Shown here one piece after another: positions 46,473 to 56,979 of a stretch of 64,000 nt of DNA. The notes under the pieces are model-generated. The model was not told the origin of the DNA and made no database searches. It saw nothing but the letters and a program-made list of their open reading frames with translations. The position numbers were made by a program, and so were the translations under genes. The stretch is from Adiantum capillus-veneris (taxonomy: Eukaryota; Streptophyta; Polypodiopsida; Polypodiales; Pteridaceae), in contig CM043967.1 in the NCBI GenBank assembly GCA_014529385.2, forward strand, positions 84,328,278 through 84,392,277. Reading direction: 5' to 3'. The first letter of the stretch is position 1. Every line of letters starts with the position of its first letter.

Positions 46473-47624
46473 ACCATAAAAAAACATAGTTCTTTACTTG
46501 TAATTTGTTCTTTTAGATAAAAAAAGTTTCTTGGCTTTTTTGCCAATCTGATGCGGAAAGTGATAAACCCCATAGAGCAGCCATAAATCTGATTATATTG
46601 TTTTCTATAAAAAGCTTTCTTTACCAATCCTTAAGATTTTAGGAGTTTAAGGAGAATATCAAAATTTAACCAGAACTTCATCCCTAACCATATTGGAGCG
46701 ACTTATATTCTATAGATTTATGCACAAGCAATCTAAAGCCAGACCTAATCTTACCGCTTTCTTACCGCTTCCTTGTATATACACAACTTTTTTAAAACTG
46801 ATCCTATTGTTGGAACCAGTTTTATAACCAAACTGGGATATCCCCAAAAAAACTTAGTATTTACCACTTTACATACCTGAGATACCCCTATCTTAGATAA
46901 ATTCACTACCTTTATCAACAAATAACCTTGTTATTATGTCATGTCCAACATACTGCTGCCCCGTGTCAGCTAACAATTGTATACCACAATACACTGGACG
47001 ACTCAGTCACTAAGAGCCAGCTCAGACACCGTCCGAGAAAGAAATATATTAAAAGTCTCCGGCCAGGCCCAGCTAAAGGGAAAAATTATGACATGCTCAT
47101 CGTATCAAGCACCTTTTTTAATCAACCTACTAGAAGCATTTTGTGTTATAAACAGCAAGATGTTAGAAAAAGACCAGTTAATATATACTTGAGAGAAAAA
47201 TAAAAAACTAGTGGTCAATGGCCAGCCAATATTATTGAATATTCGAGGATCCAACGAACTATGGCTAGTAAAAATCAGTGTATATGCTGACTTGGTGAGC
47301 AGTAACAGGAAACATTCACTAATATTCCCAGCTTGTGAAGTACCATGGTAAAAAAAGTCCAAGTACATTTGAAACCATCTATCTACCACACTCCTGTATA
47401 TGATGCCACTCATTTCCAACAAAATATCTGAAACTAGGGTAATACACCAGCCAAAGATCCGAAAAATACAGGCCTTTTCGTGCTACTTCTGCTTACCCTA
47501 ATCGGCTGCAGACCACACCCCAATACAGGCCATAGTGTGCAGCAGGAGGCACGATCAATTAATGCAGGGAATAAAAAACAAATCACAGAGCATTTTCATT
47601 TACCCTAAACAAAGTAAAGATAGT
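46473..47624. other. Interior of the insert, no recognisable feature
   Basis: Short frames on both strands (46928-47203 plus, 47105-47422 minus) overlap and match nothing I know. Confidence 0.4.
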
Positions 47625-48395
47625 TTTAAGTTACATGCAAGGACAGGCCATATTGTCCGCCACCTCATGGCCCCAAATAACAATGTATTCCCATAGTCTA
47701 TACCCGGTCCGATTTATTGCATCCAACCTTGGAAGACCATACCCATCAGTTCTCATATAATTTCCAGAACCATACAGTAAGCTCAGGTCATGCTAAAAGG
47801 TGAGATATTTAAACACTATTGGGTAATTTTTATTATTTCCATTTTGTTCTCGGAGTCGTAAAGTGGGTTCATAAAAGAGAAAGTGATATTTTTACAAAAA
47901 ACCGAGTCCAGAGTAACTTTTCCGGAGCAACTCCAGCTACATTGCACACCCGGTGTAACAAACCCTGCTATAGACCATTTTCTGAAGAATGAACAGATAG
48001 TATTAAGTTAAATGCATGGACAGTTCATGTTGTACACCACATACCCAATTGCAATAGATAACAATCTATTCCCATTGTTGATACCTGGTCCGTAAATTTG
48101 TTATGAGTTTATTGTATCAAGCCTCGGATGATCATAAATAGTAGGTTTACATCTACTTCCCAACCCTATAGTAAGCTTCATGTCATGCAGCTATCCACTA
48201 GGGTAAAATATGCACCGAACTTAACGGTGAGAGTATATTCAGTTTTGGGTAATCTATTTTCTTTCCAATCTGGTCTAGGAGTCATAAAAAGTGGGTCTAT
48301 AAAAGATGGATGATATTCTTACAAAAACCAAGTTTAAAGTAACATTTCCGAAGTTAGCATCTTCAGCTAATCTGCTTACCTGGAGTATCTAACAA
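47625..48395 (+). repeat. Imperfect tandem duplication, unit about 375 bp
   Basis: Unit 1 (from about 47625: GTTTTAAGTTACATGCAAGG) and unit 2 (from about 48000: GTATTAAGTTAAATGCATGG) share a string of phrases in the same order: TATTCCCAT, TACCYGGTCCG, GTAAGCT-ATGTCATGC, GGGTAAT, AGGAGTCATAAAAAGTGGGT, ATAAAAGA, GATATTNTTACAAAAA and AAAGTAAC-TTTCCG. Divergence is high, so the duplication is old. Confidence 0.7.
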
Positions 48396-48398
48396 ATT

Positions 48399-48914
48399 AT
48401 GGCATACAGTCAAGAACAGGTTTTTTCCATAGCAATTGCACATCTTTATCTATCAAGTACATCTACTCGGAGAGCAACCTTACTCCGTTATGAACTTCAT
48501 TTATTTCCGCAGTTAGGAACCTCTGTTTCCCAAACTAAGTGGTGGACCTATCAGGACCGAGTGACACGAGTGACTCTTTGGGGTCGTGAGCATTTCAAAA
48601 AAAATATCCGATTGGTGATGGTTATTGAGGCACTGGGCCTAGGGCCACAGTATTATTACATAGAACATTCAATAAAGCCAGGTTTTTCAGATCGGTTATA
48701 CCTGCTAGCCCAGTTTCTACCTTCTCATAATATTTTCTTGTATCGTAGTTATGGTCATCAACTAAGAGGATATTTTGACAATACTCCCCGCACTCAGGAA
48801 TATGGGGTAGCCTTGGCGACTCGTATCCTACCTTTAGTTGAGCGTCCAAAGACCTGCTTCTACCGTGACAGCTATTTGTGTGATCATGTAATGGGCGGAA
48901 TAATAGAGATGTAG
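48399..48914 (+). CDS. Unknown protein, intact 171-codon frame (family copy 2)
   Basis: An in-frame TAA lies two codons before ATG 48399, so the start is well defined. The frame runs without interruption to TAG 48912-48914. The N-terminal 60 residues include EQVFSIAIAHLYLSSTSTRR and KWWTYQDRVTRVTLWG. The conserved part includes EHFKKNIRLVMVIEALGLG, PQYYYIEHSIKPGFSDRLYL and ATRILPLVERPKTCFY, and the end is YLCDHVMGGIIEM. The protein looks basic and aromatic-rich, with no signal peptide, membrane segment or motif I recognise. A 63%-identical, ungapped relative lies at 24742-25072. Retention of an ungapped frame across that divergence suggests past selection on the protein. A (TG)n tract starts 54 bp after the stop. 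Confidence 0.6.
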   Translation: MAYSQEQVFSIAIAHLYLSSTSTRRATLLRYELHLFPQLGTSVSQTKWWTYQDRVTRVTLWGREHFKKNIRLVMVIEALGLGPQYYYIEHSIKPGFSDRLYLLAQFLPSHNIFLYRSYGHQLRGYFDNTPRTQEYGVALATRILPLVERPKTCFYRDSYLCDHVMGGIIEM

Positions 48915-48965
48915 ATGAAGGGCTCTTGAAATAATTATCAGCTAAACTTTTTTGTCCAGTGAAAG

Positions 48966-49065
<100 letters not shown>

Positions 49066-49087
49066 CCTCCCCATCCTTGAGGAGAGA

Positions 49088-49119
49088 TCCACTTGGTGGA
49101 GGATAGGCCACCAAGTGGA
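49088..49119. other. Perfect 12-bp hairpin beside the (TG)n tract
   Basis: TCCACTTGGTGG and CCACCAAGTGGA flank AGGATAGG. Unit 1 has the same site with two changes that weaken pairing (42025-42060). Confidence 0.85.
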
Positions 49120-50133
49120 CCTATCCCCCACCAATTGCAGTAAATGCTTCTTGTAAATATTCAATGGTTATACATCACTCATATGTGTTGTGTTGAAAGG
49201 GGTTTGATATGTGAATATCAAATTGTTGTTCAAAAAAGGGAACCTCCTAGGAGGAAAATATGGTAATATGAAATATACATACCTGGACTTCCATGTTTCC
49301 TGCCGATATATCAGCGTGATGTGTTCACCATATGTCATCATATTGTAATATATTTTGATCCTGCAAGACAAATATCAACTGCACATCCACCCCCATCCAT
49401 ATGGCTGGAATATCTGATGATTATCATTCTAGTCAAAGAGCCTACAATACAACGATCAACTACATGACCACCCCCATTTGTATGGTTAGAATCTCATGAT
49501 TATCATTCCTTTTTCTTGTAAAAGAGGAGAATAGCTCACTATTTTAGGTCTCTTATTAATCAAGGGATAAGTAACCCTAAATTATACTCCCATTTTAGGG
49601 TTCTACAACCCATATCCTTACAGAAATTTTTTGATTCAAGTTCAGATAAATTGAAGTATCTAATTAGGAATAATTAGATACATTATAGAGTAAGCAATCC
49701 AATTCTTAGGGTATGAATACCCATATCCTGACAAAAACTGTTTGATTGAAGTCAATATGAATTGGAGTAGCTACATTATTATTTAATATATTATCTAATT
49801 CCAATTGTTAAGTCTGGTACTAGTCCAGCCAAAGACTAGTAGGGAAAGAGAGTGTGTGCTTAAGTATGAAAATCCCCAAAGAATTGAACCATACTTAGAC
49901 AATTGTATTAAATAATATATTAAATAACAATATTTTAAAACAAGATGTCATAAAACTCAATTAACATTTCATATACACCAATAAAACATTCTATATCTAA
50001 TGGATAATATAGTCATTTAGATCAAAAGTTTGATCTTTGATCATTACAAATCTATATCTTAATATTGTATCTATATGTGTCCACCCTTTGGGATGAGCTT
50101 CCACTACATCTACATGGAGAAGGATCCAGTTGT

Positions 50134-50223
50134 TACCCGCATCCATACAAAAACATCCAGTTAGAACTAGCTATGTTTGTGCGTTTTGCAGGTGTCAACA
50201 CTGGATCCAGTTGTCATCCATGT
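50134..50223 (-). repeat. Dispersed ~90-bp module, copy f (array unit 3)
   Basis: Begins ACCCGCATCCATACAAAAAC and ends CCAGTTGTCATCCATGTC. It is 276 bp after the unit start. Confidence 0.75.
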
Positions 50224-50553
50224 CACACCTCTAGACCTAGTTTACAGCTTACCCTTAGGATTGACTATTAAGTTAAGATTCTAAGTAAGATAACCTCTGA
50301 ATGTAGATTCATGTGTATCCCAATATTCACTGAGTTCTCTCAAAAAACTACTAGTGTCGATTACCATATATGATGCAAATACCTGTGTATTTTTGGGTTA
50401 AAGATCAATGTAGAACACCTGGCCAAAATCAAACAGCACCTCCTTTGTAATTCGATTAGTATTCCAACAAAATCAGCTTATGCCATCTCCCAACGAGATC
50501 CTCCACACGAGGTTTACGGCTTCAGTAACTAAAATATATCTCATGTATCACAA

Positions 50554-50558
50554 ACTAG
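50554..50558 (+). repeat. Left target-site duplication of the TAT-like element (ACTAG)
   Basis: ACTAG precedes the LTR start TGATGGCCGG and recurs at 60360-60364 (the A shared with the LTR's CA). Units 1 and 2 hold a single ACTAG at the homologous place, which confirms the duplication. Confidence 0.85.
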
Positions 50559-50916
50559 TGATGGCCGGTTTTCAAAACCACGACCGCGAGAACTAAACCC
50601 CAAGAAGGGGAGAGCATATTACCAAGGGAAAACAAAAAAAAGAAAAGTTTCTTTAACATTCACCACCCCTAGGCTTAATCGCTGGCGGGGCGTCACCAAT
50701 TTGGCCACATCTCTCCATTATCGCCAGAAGACAGAGCCTTCTCTCTCCTACTGCTCGGCTCCGCCAACCCACTCTATCTCACTTACCATGCCGCTGCATC
50801 ACCCGGTCCAATGGGCGCATTAAAAAAAAACATTTCCACTATTCCATTGCGGGCCATCAATTTTGTAAATTCTCTCTCTTTCTTCTTCACTATCTCTCTC
50901 TCTCTCTCCCTCCATC

Positions 50917-50996
<80 letters not shown>

Positions 50997-51233
50997 AAGG
51001 GCCCGCGGGCATGGAATGAAATATCCCACTCTCTCTCTCTCATTTTCCCTACACACCTCCCTCTTCCCCTCTCTCCCTTCTCGGCACACACTCTCTCTCC
51101 CTCATCCACTCCTTCTCTCTCTCTCATCTCTCGCTGACAACTCGCTCTCTCTCTAGTTCTTGTCGGCAGCCCACATGGCGCAGGGCTCAGTCGTCCTCTC
51201 TCTCTATCTCCCTCTTTGCCTACAAGAAGCCGA

Positions 51234-51280
<47 letters not shown>

Positions 51281-52056
51281 TACACACACACACTCACTAC
51301 AACCACCTTCTCCCTCCTCTGGCTCGCTACTCCCTCCTCTGCCTCGGCCAACCCGAAAGTGATGAATGCGCTACACCGACGCACCAGCTATGCCGCCATT
51401 CACCGGCATCACGTCCACGACGCCCTCTTCAGTAAAACCCATCGGTTGTCATTATTTTTTTCCAATTTCAAACCAAACCTTGTAAAAAATCCCAAATTTG
51501 TAAATTCTCATCTCTCTAAGTGATGGTCACAAAGGCGCACCTAGAGGTTTTCCTTATAATATTTCCCAAGACAAAGCAAGGGTCAACCACCCAGGGCCCA
51601 CCGCCTTGCTTTGTCTCCCCTGATTAGATTACCCTAATCAATCAGATTACCCTAATCTAAAGCAACCAGCACCTATAAAAAGGCACTGAGAGGTCACTAT
51701 CGGGGGGGGAGGGCAAGTTCATCAGAGGTCAGCACTTGGTGGTATTTTGGTGGGAGGAATTGGCAACATTTGCATCACAAGAGAGGGGACTTAGTGTAGC
51801 GATTTTCTTTGGGAATTTGTACTATGTAAAGAAGCTATGTCTACATCTCGACTCCAATGGTCGATGCACACACACTCATGTTAGCAAGGTTCTCGTGTCG
51901 GTGAGTCATCTCTAGAGAACGCATCAAGTAGGCTCACTATCTCTCCCTCTATCTCTCTATCACCATGAATTGCCACCTCGTCAAAAATAAGGTTGCTATA
52001 AATATTGCAAGAAAATAATTCTCCCTCACACCCCCGAGGGTTTTCATCACGTGTCA

Positions 52057-52107
<51 letters not shown>

Positions 52108-52264
52108 GAGAGTCCGTGATATTTCAAATCACTGTTGTCTGCGTCCGAGCCACTCAAAGCTAGGTGGTGCCCCCTGTTCAGTTCACCGTGATCGACCTGC
52201 GGCGTGCATCGGCTCCCGGCATTTTTGAGGCCGTCGGGGTTCGTGTTGCACTTTGCGCTCGTCA
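50559..52264 (+). mobile_element. 5' LTR of the TAT-like Ty3/gypsy element
   Basis: It begins TGATGGCCGGTTTTCAAAAC and ends GCGCTCGTCA, 1,706 bp. The partner LTR (57744-60360) is 2,617 bp. The main difference is a block of about 780 bp missing here between CTCGCTACTCCCTC and CGGCCAACCC (about 51331-51347). It contains several (CT)n runs, the longest at about 50920-50993, 51235-51275 and 52067-52106, and a TATA box near 51673. Confidence 0.9.
51673..51682 (+). promoter_or_regulatory. TATA box in the 5' LTR
   Basis: CTATAAAAAG in the context CAGCACCTATAAAAAGGCAC, conserved in the 3' LTR at 59701-59710. Its position in the LTR fits a U3 core promoter driving genomic RNA of the element. The RNA start itself cannot be seen. 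Confidence 0.6.
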
Positions 52265-52266
52265 TT

Positions 52267-52283
52267 TGGTGCCCCCACTGAGG
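52267..52283 (+). other. Primer-binding site, non-Met type
   Basis: TGGTGCCCCCACTGAGG starts two bases after the LTR end. It is not the initiator-Met site of the chromovirus. The TGGTGCCC start resembles primer-binding sites of plant TAT/Ogre-type elements. I cannot assign the tRNA with certainty. Confidence 0.6.
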
Positions 52284-52339
52284 AGGCCTTCTCGAAAACC
52301 CTCAATTTACGATGCTGAAAGCAACGCACATCATCAATC

Positions 52340-52585
52340 ATGGACAAATGGCTAAAGGAATTCTCTAATTGGAGGACGGAAGAGGAGGAGACTAAGGAGG
52401 CACTAGCCGTCTTCATTGAAGTACTACTGCCAGGCTGTAGTGTCGTCAGTATTCAAGAGGTAAGCTCCCCATCTCGTGTTGCTCGTTCTAACCACAAATT
52501 GAGAGCATCATGTGGGAGGCCTATGTGCTATCACTGCTGTCAACCAAAACACACTATCAATGAGTGCCAGCAACGAAGGCAGTGA
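52340..52585 (+). CDS. Extra 5' ORF of the TAT-like element with its own zinc knuckle
   Basis: Eighty-one codons from ATG (MDKWLKEFSNWRTEEEETKE) to TGA include a CCHC knuckle CYHCCQPKHTINEC (52526-52567, C-x2-C-x4-H-x4-C). It lies upstream of gag, which has its own CCHC at 54383-54424. Ogre/TAT elements are known to carry an additional ORF before gag. Whether this is that ORF or a displaced gag fragment is not settled. The frame continues weakly and brokenly to about 53361. Confidence 0.5.
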   Translation: MDKWLKEFSNWRTEEEETKEALAVFIEVLLPGCSVVSIQEVSSPSRVARSNHKLRASCGRPMCYHCCQPKHTINECQQRRQ

Positions 52586-53361
52586 AGGGGCTGAAATCAT
52601 CTACATTGACATTCACTGCGAGGAGGTTGTCCATATCAAAGGACGAAAGAAAACAGTAAGGCCTCTCTTCCCTTAGGAAACGGCAATCAAAGGTATAACC
52701 TCTACTCCAATATGGCCTAAAGGGGCTGCTCGAGCCAAAGGTAAGGAAAGGCTAAGCCAGTCTGGAAACACATGACCCCAAAGGAAGAAGGATCCAGCCA
52801 CGCGAGTGCTTCAAGTACGGAAAGCCGGGTCGTACCCAGTTTGCCAAAGAGAAGGTCATCCGAGGCTAAGCGGCGGAAGGTCACCTACCGATTTGCACGG
52901 TGCATGCGAGTACTGCCAATCCATTTTGACAATCCTGAAGCAAAAGTGGTAAGAAGGTTTCCATGCCCTAAAGAGGAGTGGTTTGGCTACTGCTCTTGCT
53001 GTTTTTTGGAGGATGGGTAGAGGGTCTTCCTCCTCTCCCCGTACAGCTCATCCTGTAGAAGCTCTCCATCACGGGTGAAACCCATTGGGCAAGAGACGAG
53101 TTACAGCTGAATGGAGTGGAGTTCATGCAACCTGCCGACTACGGTAATTATATGTAGTTGCTGCTAGCCAAAAGGCTGGGAGTAGTCAGACGCGTCGCCA
53201 TCACCCCGTACGTGCTGAGCAACGAAGGAAAAGTAGAGCCTATGAAGGGCGACGACCTCGTGTGGATGTGCCGACTTATCAACACCGGCACGGTAAGAGT
53301 ATCAGTAACTGCTCCACCCTCTGTGCATGATGGAAAATGGGCCAACAGGGTTCTCGTTTAG
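52586..53361 (+). pseudogene. Decayed continuation of the upstream ORF region
   Basis: Protein-like pieces in shifting frames: a basic Ser-rich stretch (52772-53020), ETHWARDELQLNGVEFMQPA (about 53080-53140) and LLAKRLGVVRRVAITPYVLS followed by DDLVWMCRLINTGTVRVS (53158-53361). These look like one lost reading frame lying between the first ORF and gag. No domain recognised. Confidence 0.45.
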
Positions 53362-53634
53362 ATTTCTGCAACATATGCATGTGAATATTTATGTAGATAA
53401 GAAAATCTTCTACAAACAAAAGATTGTGTATTTGTTCGGTGCTGTGGTGCTAGGAGAAATCCTTAGCTCCCCAAACCCTATCATTCTCCCCATATTGGAT
53501 TACCACCACTCCTTCAATGTTTCCATCTTTATCCTGTTTTAATCTATCCACCCAACCCTGTAAAAAGCCGCTATGAGCCGCTACTGTCATTAATCTTATT
53601 ATTAAAAAAAATTGTAATTTCCTGAGTCACTACC
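53362..53634. other. Spacer before gag
   Basis: AT-rich non-coding DNA between the upstream ORF region and gag; no motif found. Confidence 0.4.
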
Positions 53635-54466
53635 ATGGCAAGTGTTTCTTCCCCCACGTTCAGTGGCAAGAAGGGAGAAGACATCACCACCAACTTTCTG
53701 GATGATTTTGACATCGCTTGTGTGGCTTCCAACAAGGATGACGATGCCTCACGGCTACAAATTTTCCTCTACTGATGAAAGTAGAGGCCAAGTCTTGGTA
53801 CAATGCTTTGCCCCAAGCTACCAAAAATTCATGGGATGTATTATGTGCTGCCTTTGTGAAGAGGTTTGGTGGAGGCACAACCTCAGAAAAGCTATGGCAG
53901 CTACTGACGGAATTAAAGCAGGGAGGTCTGCTAGAGTATGCCACCTACGAGTCCAAGTTTGTGGATTTGTGGGAGAGATAGGTTGCCTCACTGGAGGAAG
54001 GTGAAGGAGCACCTAATTTCCTAAAGAAGGACCGTTTTATTGTTGGCCTGTGGTCGCCGCTTAAGGAGAAGGTGAAGGGAAGGTTTCCTGCAACATATGA
54101 GTTGGCAATGGAAGTAGCCCACCTTAAAGACAAGAAGCTGCACATGCAAGCAAGAGTCAACGAGTCAGAGAAATCGAGTATAGTCCGACTAACCCCAGTG
54201 ACTGCAACAGCCGTTCATAGAGCCCAACCACAAGAGGCATCAGAAGAGCAGCAAGACCTGTGCTGACTCGTATCACTACCCAACTCGAGAGTTTATCCGT
54301 GCATCTCGTGCAGCAAGGGCATGCACCTGTCAGAAATCCAGAACAAGGAAGAGGACAACGAAGGAAAAACCAAGAGTACCACTGCTATAATTGCGGGGAA
54401 GAAGGCCATGGCATGTACTATTGCCCACATCCAAGAAGGCAGAATTTCAATAGAGGAGGGAGATAG
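53635..54466 (+). pseudogene. TAT-like element gag, frameshifted, with CCHC knuckle
   Basis: The start is ACCATGGCAAGTG at 53635. The gag domain follows: FSGKKGEDITTNFLDDFD, then after a frameshift at about 53773 VEAKSWYNALPQATKNSWDV, FVKRFGG, LLEYATYESKFVDLWER and FIVGLWSPLKEKVKGRFP. A TAG lies at 53979. Another shift near 54262 leads to the knuckle CYNCGEEGHGMYYC (54383-54424), which binds element RNA. A Pro/Thr-rich linker follows. Order and motifs are those of Ty3/gypsy gag, broken at three or more places. Confidence 0.82.
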
Positions 54467-54876
54467 AATCAGATCTCTCTGCCAAGGGCAAGGCCACCAC
54501 CACCCAGGCAACAGGGCCGATTCCACTGGTCCAAATCCTTCGACCACCTGTACAGCAACAACCACCACCACCACCTCTTATTCCACCACTACCCCCACCA
54601 CCTGCTGTAAACCAAGCAGTAAGTGTTAATTAGCTTGGAAGCTAAAGGAAAGGCAAAGGTAGAAGAACCAGTTTGAGAGAAGCACAAAGGGAACGCAAAA
54701 GTAGAAGAAGTGGATGCCATGGAGCGTGTCAGGCACGAAGAAGCCTCTCAAAAAGAAGAGAAAATGAAAGGAAAAGGCGAGTCTAGCAAGCAGGCATCTA
54801 AGCCGCGACGGAAGATAGACATCGTGGATTTTTCACTAGGTGAGTATGCTAAACCGTATGACTTAGTTCAGGATGT
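54467..54876 (+). other. Degenerate linker between gag and protease
   Basis: Low-complexity CCACCACC and Lys/Glu-rich codons in several frames. Likely the decayed gag-protease linker; no domain identified. Confidence 0.5.
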
Positions 54877-55740
54877 GTGATGCAGGGCCCGAAGATAACT
54901 TGGCCCCAATTACTCCATCTTGCACCAAGGATGAGGAGGCAATGGATGAAGATGGTAAGTACAAGAAAATCAAGACCAAGGATAGCTGGGGCTATCTCTG
55001 GGAGGGATCTCGACAACATCCTACCAACCATGGATGCCCACATCAAGGGGGGACGAATCTCAAACGTCTACATAGATGGTGGTGTGCAAATATTCGTCAT
55101 GAGTGAAAAAATGATGCACCATCTAGGCCTAGAGATGAGTACGCCGGCACACTGTCGAGCCAAAATGGCAAATAACGTAAGAGTGAAATGCGTAGGCATT
55201 GTGAATGCAGTCAAAGTAAAGGCATTTAATACAGAAGTGGAGGTAGACATTTTTGTCATGCCACACAAAGGGGAGGGCTAACCTATCATTCTTGGGAGAC
55301 CCTGGCTCATGGCTATGGAAGCTAAGCAAGACTGGAGTACCGAAATGATTCAGATGAAGGATGCTAAAGGGAAGTCCATATTCTACAACATGAGGACTGG
55401 GAAGCAACGCAACATGATCTTGGAGGCTTCAGAAGATGAGTCCACCAGTGACTATTCGTCCACCTCACGAGAAGAGACAACAACAACTGAAGAGAGTGAC
55501 AGTAGGATCAAAGTGATGGGGGTCATCCTTAAAGACCCAGAAAGATTGACACAATCTGAAGCACCACCGATAAACCAAGAAGGACCATTAGGTACGCAAT
55601 CCTTTGAGGATACAAGTAAGTTACATCGGATTCTCTCCAATGAGTTAATCGATGAAGAGAGGAAGGAATATGTCTCCATGCTAGGTAACTTCACTACATT
55701 GTCATTGATGGTTATGATAAGATCACAGGAATCACAGTAG
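54877..55740 (+). pseudogene. TAT-like element aspartic protease and linker
   Basis: Retroviral-type protease cuts the polyprotein. GGRISNVYIDGGVQIFVM carries D-G-G where most proteases have D-S/T-G; D-G-G is seen in some plant gypsy lineages, so it may be native. EVDIFVMPHKGEG is followed by a TAA (55279), then PIILGRPWLMAMEAKQ, the Ile-Leu-Gly motif closing the domain. An acidic Ser/Thr-rich linker (ASEDESTSDYSSTSREE) leads to the reverse transcriptase. A stop lies at 55738. Confidence 0.75.
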
Positions 55741-56543
55741 TACAACACCGCATAAAACTCAAGGAAGGAAGTAAACCCGTAGTGCAAAAGCTTAGAAGAC
55801 TTGGGGTAATCCAACAAGAGGCACTACTCAAAGAAGTGAGGAATTTGCTACAGGCAAGTTTCATCTACCCTGGCGAAGACTCAGAATGGGTCTCTCCATT
55901 AGTGGTAACACCAAAGAAGAATGGCAAGTGGAGAGTCTGTGTGGACTATAAACCTCTCAATGCAGCCACAAAGAGGGATCACTTTCCCCTCCCGTTCCAA
56001 GATGAAATTCTCAATGAAGTGGCAGGTCATGAGTGCTACACAGTATGTGATGTCTACTCAGGATACTTTCATATTAGCATAGCAGAAGAAGACCAGAAAA
56101 AGATAACTTTCATAACACCTTGGGGATGCTTTGCTTATAGGGTGATGCCTTTTGGCCTCACCAACGCTCCAGCCACATTCCAGTGTTATGTGACTTTTGT
56201 CTTCCAACTATACTTTGGAACGTCAATACAGGTCTTTATAGATGATTTTTGCATCTATAGTTCACGCTCCCTCCATTTGAGCAAAGTCTATGATGGCCTG
56301 ACCAGGCTGCAAACCTTGGGTGGTCAGATCAATGTGGATAAGTGTCACATTGGTAAAAGCAAAGTCTCTCTCCTTGGCCATGTAATTTCAACAAAAGGGA
56401 TTGAGGCTGACCCTAGCAAGATTCAAGCTTTGGTATCTTTGTCATCACCCACCACAGCTAAGCAGTTGGTCTCTTTTCTTCAGAAGGTAAGATACTTAAG
56501 CAGGTTCATCCATTTTCTATCTCAAGTGGTTCTCCCTCTATAA
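55741..56543 (+). pseudogene. TAT-like element reverse transcriptase
   Basis: A frame open for about 253 codons includes LLQASFIYPGEDSEWVSPLV, RVCVDYKPLNAATKRDHFPL and TVCDVYSGYFHISIAEEDQ (catalytic Asp). It continues with MPFGLTNAPATFQ and VFIDDFCIYSS (FIDD at 56235-56246), then the connection KVSLLGHVISTKGIEADPSK. A TAA follows at 56541 within the thumb/connection region. Order, spacing and length fit Ty3/gypsy RT. All catalytic Asp residues are present, so this domain is the best preserved part of the element. Confidence 0.9.
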
Positions 56544-56979
56544 CAAGTCACCCAGAGGGATGTCTTCTCATGGAGTGAAGAAAATGAGCAGCAATTTACC
56601 GAGGTGAAGCAAATCCTAGCTACACTTTCAACTATTTCACCCCCCAGATGGGACGAACCATTTTATGTGAACCCCAGTGTAGGAAGTGATACACTCAGAG
56701 CCGTACTAATGCAAAAGGACCCCCAAACTTCTTTCATGCGTCCTATCTACTTCTCTAGTCGTGTCATGGCCCCATCAGAAAAGGGATACACCGCAGTAGA
56801 ACACATGGTGCTCGCATTAATGTTTGCTACCACAAAGTTCCGCTCTTATCTACTGCCTAGACCCTTTGTAATTCTGACAATGGAGGAGGTTTTTCTGTAT
56901 GTAATGCAACACATGGATGTCTCATCTAGGATCTCTAAATGGTTGGTTAGATTACAAGAGTTTGACTACACCATGCAAG
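56544..56979 (+). pseudogene. TAT-like element RNase H, truncated by a deletion
   Basis: WDEPFYVNPSVGSDTLRAVL stands where the D-A-S block is expected. RPIYFSSRVMAPSEKGYTAV, FRSYLLPRPFVILT and WLVRLQEFDYTMQV follow. After MQV the sequence jumps directly into the C-terminal half of integrase, so the usual ADALSR end is missing. Confidence 0.85.

Noticed and set aside
49088-49119. Helitron 3'-end hairpin
   Set aside because: No CTRR end, no 5' TC start at a matching position and no Rep/helicase motifs nearby.
50783-51289. Arg-Glu-rich 168-codon minus frame, and similar frames at 58183-58944
   Set aside because: Translation of CT-rich LTR DNA; the same LTR evolves by repeat-length change, not as codons.
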